NCBI GenBank assembly: GCA_001898145.1
Contig: MKSR01000030.1
Span: 45,399 to 109,398, forward strand
Origin: Dyadobacter sp. 50-39
GTDB lineage: Bacteria; Bacteroidota; Bacteroidia; Cytophagales; Spirosomataceae
DNA: 64,000 bases
Direction: 5' to 3'
In this document: positions 1 to 8,302 of the stretch, one piece after another
Position numbering within the stretch: the stretch's first letter is position 1
Layout: each line of letters begins with the position of its first letter
The notes under the pieces: model-generated
Databases searched by the model: none
The model's input: the letters and a program-made list of their open reading frames with translations, nothing else
Told to the model about the DNA's origin: nothing
Position numbers and translations under genes: made by a program

Positions 1-19
1 TTCCGGGCTTTTAGCAGCC

Positions 20-838
20 ATGACCATGAACAGACTTTGGCTCCTGGTCCTGTGCATTCCTTTTTCGGAATTGGCCGCGCAACACGCAGGCCCGCAGACC
101 AATATAAAAACCGGCGTCGAAAAGCATCCGCCTGAGCGCTTTATGAACGGGCAGATCAAACATTTGGGAGATTTCATCGACCGCTTCAATGAGGTGGTGA
201 AAGCCGGCACCGAAGGTCAGGCTGCACTCAGGTCACTTTTTAATGAAGACGATTTAAGGTTTCCAGCTCACGGCCGCATGGCCCAACCCTACGCCCGCCA
301 GGTGGATGCGTTTATCGAGTGGGCGATGACCGGAAAAACCCTGATCCCGAAAAGGGGCGTGATGCGTGCCGTGGTGGGAATAAAAGTGAGCTATGAAGAA
401 GTCGTGGATACGTTGAAAGTCCATCTTCGCAAGGACTATACCAGCGACAGCGCCGCTTACTGGCACATTACAAAAGTAGACAACTTGCTGCGTATCAGGG
501 ATGAGGTAAAGAAGAATCGCGCAAAAGAAGCTTCCGTGCAGCCGTCCGGGCTTCCGCCCAATGCAAGCGAAGTGAGCTTTCTGCCGCTGCTGCGCGGCCT
601 GGACGATTACCGGAGCCTGGCACCGTTTACGCCTTGCCTCGCATGCCGTGACACAGCCTGGCAAAAAGTGGAAAGTGCATTGCAAGACGGAAAGTTGACG
701 ATCGAAAATGTAGTGTCCAACCGGATTTACCTCACAGCCGGATGCTGGGAGATGGAATTGAGCGAGTTCATCAGGGAGAAGGAAAATTCAGGCTGGCTGA
801 TCAGTGACCTGTTTGAAAAAAATAACCCGGTTAAATGA
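20..838 (+). CDS. exported protein of unknown function
   Basis: I do not recognise this family. The product is about 270 residues. It opens with a hydrophobic stretch ending in ELAAQ, which reads as a signal peptide, so it is probably exported. The rest is soluble and charged. A Cys pair (PCLACRD) lies near residue 206, and a YWHI strand lies in the middle that resembles the SYWQI ending of the next gene product. A second ATG at position 26 is an equally good start. No in-frame stop is visible in the 19 bases before it, so a longer form cannot be excluded, although the leader argues for this start. It lies at the head of a same-strand run leading to the peptidase genes. Confidence 0.6.
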   Translation: MTMNRLWLLVLCIPFSELAAQHAGPQTNIKTGVEKHPPERFMNGQIKHLGDFIDRFNEVVKAGTEGQAALRSLFNEDDLRFPAHGRMAQPYARQVDAFIEWAMTGKTLIPKRGVMRAVVGIKVSYEEVVDTLKVHLRKDYTSDSAAYWHITKVDNLLRIRDEVKKNRAKEASVQPSGLPPNASEVSFLPLLRGLDDYRSLAPFTPCLACRDTAWQKVESALQDGKLTIENVVSNRIYLTAGCWEMELSEFIREKENSGWLISDLFEKNNPVK

Positions 839-918
839 TAAGGTTCTATGCGAAGCGAGGATCAAGTAGCAAACACCCATCCTCGGGAATCAAAAAAACC
901 TTAAAAAAGAATACGCGA

Positions 919-1458
919 ATGAAAAATCTTCGGATCCCAAAACTGATGGTCAAAACTTTGCTTTTAGCGCTGACGGCAGCTGTGTGTACGCTGCCAGTCT
1001 CCGGAGGCTCTTTGCTGGATCTTTCGCCCAAAGCGAAAATCGACACGGCACTGGCATTCATCGGCAAACTCCGGCAACGCGTTTCAGACGAAGACTTTAT
1101 TAGCCTTCGCGACAGAAGCGACTCACTTTTCACCACTAGCGGTTATATAAACCTCGAAACACAGGACGGAAAACAGCTTCGGCTCACCCGTGGCGAGTTC
1201 CTCACCCGCGCACGCGGCTCGCAGTCTGCCTACAAATTCAAAAAAGCCACACTCGTACTCAACGATCAGTTCCGCAACGGCCCTAACGACCGATGGTACT
1301 GCCGCAGCACCACTTTCCACGAAGTGAACCGCTTCGATGGCGACTACCCGATTCCTGAAAAAGTAACGTCCGTGAAGCGAAAGCCGGTGAAAGGGAAAGC
1401 GCCGTCCGGTGCGGAGAGCTACTGGCAGATTATCGAGCTCACATTAATCGAAGAGTAA
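919..1458 (+). CDS. exported protein of unknown function
   Basis: This is a protein of about 179 residues with no family I can name. The reading frame is open back to 835, but the ATG at 919 is preferred because it puts a clean signal peptide at the N-terminus (basic MKNLRIPK followed by a hydrophobic segment ending near PVSGG). The mature part, with a helix (KIDTALAFIGKLRQRV) and a C-terminal SYWQIIEL strand, has the size and layout of a small NTF2-like or lipocalin-like domain; this is a guess. It lies about 40 bp before the C1 peptidase gene on the same strand and is probably cotranscribed. Confidence 0.55.
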   Translation: MKNLRIPKLMVKTLLLALTAAVCTLPVSGGSLLDLSPKAKIDTALAFIGKLRQRVSDEDFISLRDRSDSLFTTSGYINLETQDGKQLRLTRGEFLTRARGSQSAYKFKKATLVLNDQFRNGPNDRWYCRSTTFHEVNRFDGDYPIPEKVTSVKRKPVKGKAPSGAESYWQIIELTLIEE

Positions 1459-1498
1459 CCTGACTAAATCATATTTCACGCTAATCCAACCATCAGAA

Positions 1499-2968
1499 AT
1501 GAGATCCTCCATTCAAATTATCGCCTTATCCATGCTCGCATGGGCTGCCATTGTTCCAACCTCCCTGGCCCAAACGCGCAGGATGGGACTGAAAATGGAC
1601 GATGCCAAATACCTCCGGCTGCCGGGCAAATCGTCCAACATTAAACTCAAGGGCGCTATGCCCGCCTCTTACAGCATCCGGGAGTTTCTTCCCGAGATCG
1701 CGGATCAGGGCCAGGACGGGACCTGTGTGGGTTGGGCGGCCGCGTACTACATGCGCACCGTTATGGAGGCTGGAAAACAGGGAATGGGCGGCCAGCAGGC
1801 GAAAATCGCAGCCACGGCATTCTCCCCCAACTGGCTGTACGGGCAGGTGAAGTCGGGGCTCGACAATGGTTGTGCGGAAGGCGTGTTCCTGGAAGATGCA
1901 CTGGAAGTGATGAAAACAAAAGGTACTGCATTACTGAGCTGCGCCCCCGCAGATTGCAATGCAAAATTTGATCAATGCGACGAACAAGCCGCCGGTTTCA
2001 AAATTGCAGACTACGCAACGCTCTTTAACCCCAAAGACAAGGATGCAACCACAGAGCAGCGCGTGAATGCAATTAAGTCTGCGCTCGTGGAAGGCAAGAA
2101 CGCCGTGCTGATTGGCATGATGGTACCCTTGTCGTTCATTGAAGAGGCCACTGAAAACTGGCAGGCCGCGCCCGGTGAGAGCGTCGACAATACGGCCGGT
2201 GGCCATGCCATGGCAGTGGTCGGTTACGACGACGCTATCAACGGCGGCTCTTTTCTGATTGCTAACAGCTGGGGAAAGACCTGGGGAAGCAACGGATACA
2301 CCTGGGCGAAATATGGCGACCTGGTCCGTTTTACCAGAAACGCTTACCAGATTTTCCCGGAGCCCGTCGCCAAACCGCAGCCGCAGGCAGTGACGCTCAA
2401 AGGGAATGTTGATTTCTCCATCGGAAGCGGCGCGATGGCCGTTCATTCCACCTTGTACAAGGGCATTCAGGTGACGCCGGATCAACCCGACAGCAAAACG
2501 GAGATGATCACTTACAGTATGAGCCAGCCCTATCCTTCCGGTACCCGGTTCAAGATGGTGATCAGCAATACAAAACAATCGTACGTATACATTCTCGGCT
2601 CCGACCAGGAAAATCGCGTGTCGGCCCTATTCCCCTACAACTCCGGAGAGGTAGTGAGCAGCGCAATGGTTCCTGCCAACAGCACGGTATTGATGCCTTC
2701 TGCCAACACGTCGTTCACCCTGGATGCGGTGAAAGGAGAAGACTATTTCGTCGTATTCATTTCCCAGAATGAACTGAACCTGGATGAGCTGACCAACAAG
2801 GTCAAAAACGCACAAGGTACCATTGTACAAAAGGCCTATGCGGCATTAGGCGAAGAATTTATTTCTCCCAAAGATATTGCTTACGATTCCGGAAAAATCT
2901 CCTACGAAGTGAAAGGGGCCCCGAAAGGAAGTGTGGTGCCTATACTCGTCAAAATAATACACCAATAA
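1499..2968 (+). CDS. papain-type C1 cysteine peptidase with C-terminal DUF4384 domain
   Basis: This is a secreted cysteine protease of 489 residues. A signal peptide (residues 1-25, ending SLAQ) precedes a papain-fold domain of about 260 residues. The oxyanion Gln70 and nucleophile Cys76 lie in QGQDGTCVGWA, the catalytic His236 in GGHAMAVVGYDD, and Asn256 in ANSWG, so the full catalytic set is present. From about residue 295 to the end is a DUF4384-like domain (SYVYILGSDQENRVSALFP), a module often attached to Bacteroidota proteases. The same module type recurs three genes downstream in the caspase-linked gene. It probably acts in the periplasm or at the surface. Substrate is unknown. Confidence 0.88.
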   Translation: MRSSIQIIALSMLAWAAIVPTSLAQTRRMGLKMDDAKYLRLPGKSSNIKLKGAMPASYSIREFLPEIADQGQDGTCVGWAAAYYMRTVMEAGKQGMGGQQAKIAATAFSPNWLYGQVKSGLDNGCAEGVFLEDALEVMKTKGTALLSCAPADCNAKFDQCDEQAAGFKIADYATLFNPKDKDATTEQRVNAIKSALVEGKNAVLIGMMVPLSFIEEATENWQAAPGESVDNTAGGHAMAVVGYDDAINGGSFLIANSWGKTWGSNGYTWAKYGDLVRFTRNAYQIFPEPVAKPQPQAVTLKGNVDFSIGSGAMAVHSTLYKGIQVTPDQPDSKTEMITYSMSQPYPSGTRFKMVISNTKQSYVYILGSDQENRVSALFPYNSGEVVSSAMVPANSTVLMPSANTSFTLDAVKGEDYFVVFISQNELNLDELTNKVKNAQGTIVQKAYAALGEEFISPKDIAYDSGKISYEVKGAPKGSVVPILVKIIHQ

Positions 2969-3075
2969 ATAAATCGGATACCGCCGATAGCTCTTGCAAA
3001 TTGAATTGCCGAAGCTACCGGTTTGGGTTTAATTGAGTATTTTTAAATCAAATTACCACTGCAAATCCCCGCAAT

Positions 3076-3870
3076 TTGGACAAGTCATTCTCTACCAGTC
3101 GTAGCACAGGCCAAAAGTTGGTTTCGGGCATAATTACTTTCGCGCCGAAGGTATTTGTCATTTCTGCCTTGGTACTGCTTTTTTGCGTCGTCTTCTCTCC
3201 TGCTGCTCATGCGCAGGACAAAATCATTCAAAAAAACGGAAAAGAAATCAAGGCGAAAGTTTTGGGTACCGATTCAGAATATGTCCGGTACAAAAGATAC
3301 GATAATCCCAGCGGGCCAACCTATTTTCTTTTCCGCTCGGATGTGATGAGAATTGAATATGAAAACGGGAAAATAGAACCGATCCAGGAAGCTCCGAAAG
3401 TTACGCAGGACCCTGCAAAAAACCCGCCGGCCAATGTGGATATTCTCGAACGCAAGATTGCCCGCTATCAAAAAAAGAGCACCCTTTTTCTCACCGCAGG
3501 AAGCGTAGCTATCGTGGCCGGCGCTCTCACCATGGTGAAATTGACCGGCGACTACAATAAGTACAAGACGGCCGTCCAGGAAACGAATGATGCCTACACG
3601 AGCTGGTACCAGACCAACTACAAAACGGCACCCCCTGCCGGCGATCTGCAAAATCAGGAAAGCTTTGCCAAGTTTGCATCCCCGGGCATCTACGCTGGGG
3701 CTGCTGCCGTACTCGGCGGCATTGCATTGGACCTGATGGGACTCCGAAGTATGCAACTGGCGCAAAGAGCCCGGACTGAACTGGCCGGAAAACAACAGGC
3801 GCTTTCCTTTGAGCCATTTTACGATGTATCGCGCCGGACAACCGGCTTGAAGGTCGCGCTTTCATTTTAA
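3076..3870 (+). CDS. membrane-associated protein with repeated small N-terminal domain
   Basis: The protein is 264 residues; the first usable start is TTG at 3076. A long leader with a hydrophobic core (FVISALVLLFCVVFSPAAHAQ, in two parts) is followed by a domain of about 50 residues (KNGKEIKAKVLG, then a tyrosine-rich strand and VMRIEYENG). This domain has the same strand pattern as the N-terminus of the caspase-like protein encoded next (VVEIREVYPDQVKY, then IAEIVYNNG), so the neighbours share a module. A second hydrophobic segment (FLTAGSVAIVAGALTMV) and a third (GIYAGAAAVLGGIALDL) suggest the inner membrane. Function unknown. It sits 30 bp before the caspase gene. Confidence 0.6.
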   Translation: MDKSFSTSRSTGQKLVSGIITFAPKVFVISALVLLFCVVFSPAAHAQDKIIQKNGKEIKAKVLGTDSEYVRYKRYDNPSGPTYFLFRSDVMRIEYENGKIEPIQEAPKVTQDPAKNPPANVDILERKIARYQKKSTLFLTAGSVAIVAGALTMVKLTGDYNKYKTAVQETNDAYTSWYQTNYKTAPPAGDLQNQESFAKFASPGIYAGAAAVLGGIALDLMGLRSMQLAQRARTELAGKQQALSFEPFYDVSRRTTGLKVALSF

Positions 3871-3900
3871 GCCCCTCCCGTAATCACATTTCCAACGTTC

Positions 3901-5160
3901 ATGAAGCACATTTTTACCCTCATCACCATCACATGCTGCTCGCTTTGGCCCGTCGAAAAGGTCGCGGCAAGCAACATAGCCGCCGACACGCTTTTTCTGA
4001 GAACACGTGAAAAGAAAGTGGTCGAAATCAGGGAAGTGTATCCCGACCAGGTAAAATACATGTTGGCAGGCGGCAGGAGCCTCGTCGCGGTACCCATCAG
4101 GGACATCGCTGAAATCGTATACAACAATGGCATCAGGGATGTTTTTAATCCATTCAACGCAGCCGGTAAGCCGGAAATAAAATGGCTCAGCCAGGTCTCT
4201 TACAGTGATAAACCCGAAGTGAGGCTAACCGCTTGCGTGCTGAACGATGCAGATAAAACCCAGATCGAGGTAAATGGCACCCTGACTCCGGTGGTGACGC
4301 GCTCGTTTAAAACCGTCAAAGAGGAAGGCTGCCCGAACGGTTCGCAGGTTTCCCACCAGGTCGTGTTGAAAGAAGGAACCAACAGCATACGGCTCATCGC
4401 CAGCAACAGTTCGGGAGCCAGCCATTCGGAGACGCTCTCGATCGTGTATGAAAAAGCCAAAAAACGCATTGCGCTGGTGGTAGGCAATTCAAAATACCAG
4501 TCGGGAAGCAAGTTGCAGAACCCCGAAAATGATGCCAAATCGATCTCACAAAAGCTTACCGGACTCGGCTTCACCGTGATAGAGCGGATCGATGCGAAAC
4601 AGGGCGACCTCCGGGCAGCGGTGGCGCAATTCGGCAGCAGCGTGCAAAGCCAGGATTTTGAGGTGGCGCTGTTTTATTATGCGGGCCACGGGATTCAGGT
4701 GGCGGGTAAAAACTACCTGATGCCTGTCGATATCAGCCCTCAGTCCGAAATGGAACTGAAAGTGCTCGCCGTCTCGGCCGACGAAATCCTGGACCAGATG
4801 GCAGCCGCCGATGAAAACTCGCAGAGGACCAACATCATGATCCTCGACGCTTGCCGTGATAACCCGCTCAGCCGCACGTGGACCCGCAGCTCGGGCGCGA
4901 AAGGACTCGCGGGCATGAGCGCGCCCCCGGGCACCCTCATTACTTTTTCAACCAAGCCCGGATCGACCGCATTGGACGGAGACGGCAAAAACAGCCCTTA
5001 CACTTCGGAGTTGCTGAAAGCGCTCGACGTGCCGGACCTGCGCCTGGAAGACATTTTCCGCACCGTGCGCGTAAAGGTGATGGAATTGACAAACCGGCAG
5101 CAAATTCCCATGGAAAACAGCCTGCTTACACGGGAACTGATCCTGAACCGGACCAAATAG
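3901..5160 (+). CDS. caspase-fold (C14 family) peptidase, exported
   Basis: This is a 419-residue protein. After a signal peptide comes a small beta domain (residues about 30-80) shared with the preceding gene product, then a middle beta-rich segment, then a C14 caspase-like domain from about residue 185. The first strand is RIALVVGNSKY. His263 in YYAGHG and Cys318 in LDACRD form the catalytic dyad, and LITFSTKPGSTALDG is the typical strand beyond it. Prokaryotic caspase homologues of this type usually cleave after basic residues (family knowledge). It lies 13 bp before a DUF4384 gene, and the caspase/DUF4384 adjacency suggests one functional unit with the C1 peptidase upstream. Confidence 0.85.
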   Translation: MKHIFTLITITCCSLWPVEKVAASNIAADTLFLRTREKKVVEIREVYPDQVKYMLAGGRSLVAVPIRDIAEIVYNNGIRDVFNPFNAAGKPEIKWLSQVSYSDKPEVRLTACVLNDADKTQIEVNGTLTPVVTRSFKTVKEEGCPNGSQVSHQVVLKEGTNSIRLIASNSSGASHSETLSIVYEKAKKRIALVVGNSKYQSGSKLQNPENDAKSISQKLTGLGFTVIERIDAKQGDLRAAVAQFGSSVQSQDFEVALFYYAGHGIQVAGKNYLMPVDISPQSEMELKVLAVSADEILDQMAAADENSQRTNIMILDACRDNPLSRTWTRSSGAKGLAGMSAPPGTLITFSTKPGSTALDGDGKNSPYTSELLKALDVPDLRLEDIFRTVRVKVMELTNRQQIPMENSLLTRELILNRTK

Positions 5161-5173
5161 AATAACCGTACCC

Positions 5174-6628
5174 ATGATGAAGCGCTTGCTGACGTTCCTG
5201 TTCTTCATGATACCCCTGCATAATGCGCTGGGGCAAGAGTTGAGCGCATACTACAAAATGAAAGCGGCCGATCGTGTGAAACAGGTGCTGAAAGATTTTG
5301 AATCCGCATTCAGCTTGCTGGCAAACCCCTATATCGTTGATTCCGAAGAGCGTGACGAGGCTGCCTACCGAATGCGCGCCAGCCTGCGCGCAGACGCTCG
5401 TTTTGAAAACGACCTTGTCCCGGGCAACAAGGGCACCAGGACCATTGATTTCGATGAATACCAGCGGATCGCATTCATCAGCTACAAAAAGACCGGTCTT
5501 ACCTACCATATCGACTGGGAAGAAGCCGAGTTCAAGGCCATTCCGGAAGGCTACCTGGTGCTGTTCTATGGCGTAAAATCCCTTTTTGGGAGCTATCAGG
5601 GTCAAAAGCGCCTCGAACTCGAAAATGTGCCCTGCCGTGCCGGGGTGTTTGTCAAACTGGCGGATAATCAGGTGACCGAAGCCCGGATCGGCTTTCTGGA
5701 CACCGATTTGAAAGGCAAGGGCAAAAACACGCTGCCCCTGACCGGCCAGCGTAATCCATTGGAATTTATCACATTACCGGAAGTAATCGATAAGTTGGCA
5801 GGGCAGATCGCCCGCGTTATGCCCAAAAACGGGGTGCGCAAACTGGCGATCGAGGAGATCACCTTCCAGGGATTGGGCGTCTCCAATGATTTTTCGAAAC
5901 AGCTGACCGGCACATTGAAATCGGCCCTTACGCGGACAAACACCGATATCCAGATCGACCTCAGCCCGACGCGGAGCCTGGAAGCGCTGCTGAAACTGAA
6001 AGGCGGGTACCAGAAGGCTGGAAACTTCCTGAAAATCGCGGTACAGTTATCCGATGGCTACGATCGGCCTGTCGGCCCGGAATTGCTTGCCGAGATATTG
6101 CTGCTTAATATCCCGAACGCCGAAATAGAACCCGCAGAACACCTTGTGCAGGAGGCGCAGCGGATACGCGAGATCACCGGCCGGAAAGAGACACCCGAAC
6201 CGGCAGAGCTGCTGCTGGAAGTAAGTACGGACAAAGGCTACGGGCCGCAGTCCTACCGCGAGGGCGATATCATGCGATTGAAAGTGCGGGCAAACAAGCC
6301 CTGCACGGTACGGATGATCTACCAGGACGCCGCCAAAAACATCGTCAGGCTGCGCAATGACGACTTTCGGATCGCTGCCGACGCAGTTGACAAATGGATT
6401 GAAATACCGGAGAAATTCGAATGCGCGCCTCCATTCGGATTTGAAATGCTGATGGCTTATGCCACCGAAGGAAGTTTTAAAGCAATTAAGAAAACAGAGG
6501 AGCAAAACGGCATTACATTGATCCTGGATGATCTTAAAAATGTCGTCGACCTGACCGCCGGAACAAACGAAAAGGTAGCGAGGTCCACCATTCCGATCAC
6601 CACACAGGCCAGGCGAAATGCGCTTTGA
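5174..6628 (+). CDS. exported DUF4384 domain protein
   Basis: This is a 484-residue protein with a signal peptide (ending NALGQ). The N-terminal half (residues about 25-190) is a domain I cannot name, with Cys in ENVPCRAGVF. The middle region (VRKLAIEEITFQGLGVSNDF) resembles curli-assembly CsgG-like or FlgO-like folds, but only weakly. The C-terminal part (DKGYGPQSYREGDIMRLKVRA, split over the motif, and CTVRMIYQDAAKNIVRL) matches DUF4384, also present on the C1 peptidase of this run. It is probably translationally linked to the caspase gene. Two adjacent ATGs (5174, 5177) are possible starts. Confidence 0.7.
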   Translation: MMKRLLTFLFFMIPLHNALGQELSAYYKMKAADRVKQVLKDFESAFSLLANPYIVDSEERDEAAYRMRASLRADARFENDLVPGNKGTRTIDFDEYQRIAFISYKKTGLTYHIDWEEAEFKAIPEGYLVLFYGVKSLFGSYQGQKRLELENVPCRAGVFVKLADNQVTEARIGFLDTDLKGKGKNTLPLTGQRNPLEFITLPEVIDKLAGQIARVMPKNGVRKLAIEEITFQGLGVSNDFSKQLTGTLKSALTRTNTDIQIDLSPTRSLEALLKLKGGYQKAGNFLKIAVQLSDGYDRPVGPELLAEILLLNIPNAEIEPAEHLVQEAQRIREITGRKETPEPAELLLEVSTDKGYGPQSYREGDIMRLKVRANKPCTVRMIYQDAAKNIVRLRNDDFRIAADAVDKWIEIPEKFECAPPFGFEMLMAYATEGSFKAIKKTEEQNGITLILDDLKNVVDLTAGTNEKVARSTIPITTQARRNAL

Positions 6629-6668
6629 ACCAAATGAAAAAGAACCAGATAAGTTAATATTGAATTAA

Positions 6669-7340
6669 ATGACGCCCCAAGATTCCTGCAAACGCTACCG
6701 TGATTCGGACCTGGTGTTTTATGAAGAATTGCTGCATGAAAAACGTGAGGCGTTTTTGTGTTTATACCAGCAAACCTACCAGCAATGCATTCCCTACGTG
6801 CTGAAAAGAGGCAGCGACCGGGACCAGGCCGAGGATCTTTTACAGGAATGCCTGGCCATTTTTGTAAGCAAAGTCAGGGATGGCAGCTATGCATATCAGG
6901 AGGGCACGCGGATCACTACTTACTTCCATCGCATTTATATCAATCAATGGAAGAAGAGCCTCGAACAGCTTACGCGGCGCGGCGAAGTACGGCTGGAAGC
7001 ACGCTCGACCGCAGACAATGACGACGATGACGCTTACAAGACAGCCAGTAGCAGCTCGCTTCATGTAACGGGCACGGACGAGGAAGGCATCGCATTCCGG
7101 ACTGAACTGCCAGAAAGCGTTTCCCAGCCGTATGATGAGGACGAACGGAACTGGATATTCAGGAAACTCGACCGCGCATTTCAGCTTTTGGCCGAGGACT
7201 GCCGGAAAATGCTGCGGTGGTTCTACGTGGAAGACCGCTCCTTACGGGACATTGCAGGCGAGCTGGGTATGACGGAGGCTTCCGCGACGGTGAAGCGGTT
7301 CAAATGCGCGAAATATTTGAAGGAGAAATTTCATTTGTGA
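6669..7340 (+). CDS. sigma-70 family RNA polymerase sigma factor (ECF-like)
   Basis: This is a 223-residue sigma factor with region 2 (AEDLLQECLAIFVSKV, with the Asp/Glu-rich core-binding helix) and region 4 (FYVEDRSLRDIAGELGMTEA, a helix-turn-helix). The two are separated by an unusually long acidic, Ser-rich linker (NDDDDAYKT) of about 60 residues. Many Bacteroidota ECF factors lack such an insertion. It is followed directly by a gene in the classical anti-sigma position and preceded by the protease genes, so it probably controls this module, possibly by autoregulation. No promoter motif for its own regulon was identified. Confidence 0.85.
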   Translation: MTPQDSCKRYRDSDLVFYEELLHEKREAFLCLYQQTYQQCIPYVLKRGSDRDQAEDLLQECLAIFVSKVRDGSYAYQEGTRITTYFHRIYINQWKKSLEQLTRRGEVRLEARSTADNDDDDAYKTASSSSLHVTGTDEEGIAFRTELPESVSQPYDEDERNWIFRKLDRAFQLLAEDCRKMLRWFYVEDRSLRDIAGELGMTEASATVKRFKCAKYLKEKFHL

Positions 7341-7407
7341 TGATAAGAATCGGCGGAAACGCGTATCAATCTAAAAAAATCCAACCAGCGAATCTCGATT
7401 TGAACAT

Positions 7408-8277
7408 ATGGAATTGTCGGAAGAAACTTTTCATGAAATTCACCAATACCTGAGCGGCAGCGGTACGCCGGAAGAGCGCCTGGCCTTCGAGCGCAGGATG
7501 CATGCGGACCCGGATCTTGCAGACGAGGTGACGTCTCAGCGCCGCATCCGCAACGGGCTGAAAGCGAACGAGTACAAAAAGGTTTTCAGGGACATTCATG
7601 CCCAGCTGCAAAGCGAAGGCGCATTGCCCGGTAATGTGCGCGACGACCAGGTAAAAACAGTGCCGCTGGTATCCGGCCGCGCGGCAAATGCAGCCCGGTG
7701 GCCTTACCTGGCGGCCGCAGCCAGCGTGCTGATCGCCATCGGTTTAGTTTGGTACTTCAATCAGGGTACCACGGTTGCGCCCGTGGCATCCGATACCCCG
7801 TCCATTCCGGCTGCGAAAGACACTGCCGCTCCGGCACAGCACCAGGTTCCTGGCGATACAGCCGGCAACGATGCGCCAGCCGAAAAGCCCCGAAAACAGG
7901 AACCGGCGACGATGAATGCCGACGCATTTTTTGCCCGCTATTTCAATCCGGATGCCGTACTGGAAAGTCCCTTTTCGAAAGACAAACTGGGGCTGAGCCC
8001 CTCGGCGCTGGCCCAATGGCGCTCAGATACGGCCCACGTACGGCAAGGTATCCGTTACCTCGCTAGTCGCCAGGCACAGCAGGCCTTACAGGCATTCAAC
8101 CATGCTGAAACGGGCCGTTTCCCGCAGTTGAAGGGCGTCGCAGCCTGGTATCAGGCCCTGGCCTATTTGCAGCAGAACGATCTGAAAAATTGCCGCAGCC
8201 AGCTTAAAAAGGTAATAGCCGATCCTGAAAACAGTTATCGCAAGCAGGCGCAAGAACTACTCTCTAAAATCCAATAG
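7408..8277 (+). CDS. single-pass membrane protein, probable anti-sigma factor
   Basis: This is a 289-residue protein. The N-terminal 50 residues (YLSGSGTPEERLAFERRM) match the helical, zinc-less anti-sigma pattern seen in Bacteroidota: a short cytoplasmic helix pair in which the phrase on leaving elements of the list is read as x-G-x-x-x-x-x-E-R-x-x-F-E. One transmembrane helix follows (AAASVLIAIGLVWYF, about residues 95-112), then a Pro/Ala-rich linker, then a C-terminal helical part with TPR-like character (QQALQAFNHAETG, WYQALAYLQQNDLKNC). It starts 67 bp after the sigma factor stop. The role is inferred from position and topology; no enzymatic motif is seen. Confidence 0.7.
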   Translation: MELSEETFHEIHQYLSGSGTPEERLAFERRMHADPDLADEVTSQRRIRNGLKANEYKKVFRDIHAQLQSEGALPGNVRDDQVKTVPLVSGRAANAARWPYLAAAASVLIAIGLVWYFNQGTTVAPVASDTPSIPAAKDTAAPAQHQVPGDTAGNDAPAEKPRKQEPATMNADAFFARYFNPDAVLESPFSKDKLGLSPSALAQWRSDTAHVRQGIRYLASRQAQQALQAFNHAETGRFPQLKGVAAWYQALAYLQQNDLKNCRSQLKKVIADPENSYRKQAQELLSKIQ

Positions 8278-8302
8278 TCATACTCACCTCCACCGATTTG
8301 CT

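Noticed and set aside
254-685. 143-codon minus-strand frame
   Set aside because: Opposite the exported protein gene at 20-838, which has a signal peptide and coherent neighbours. The minus frame has no recognisable features and looks like a codon-usage shadow.
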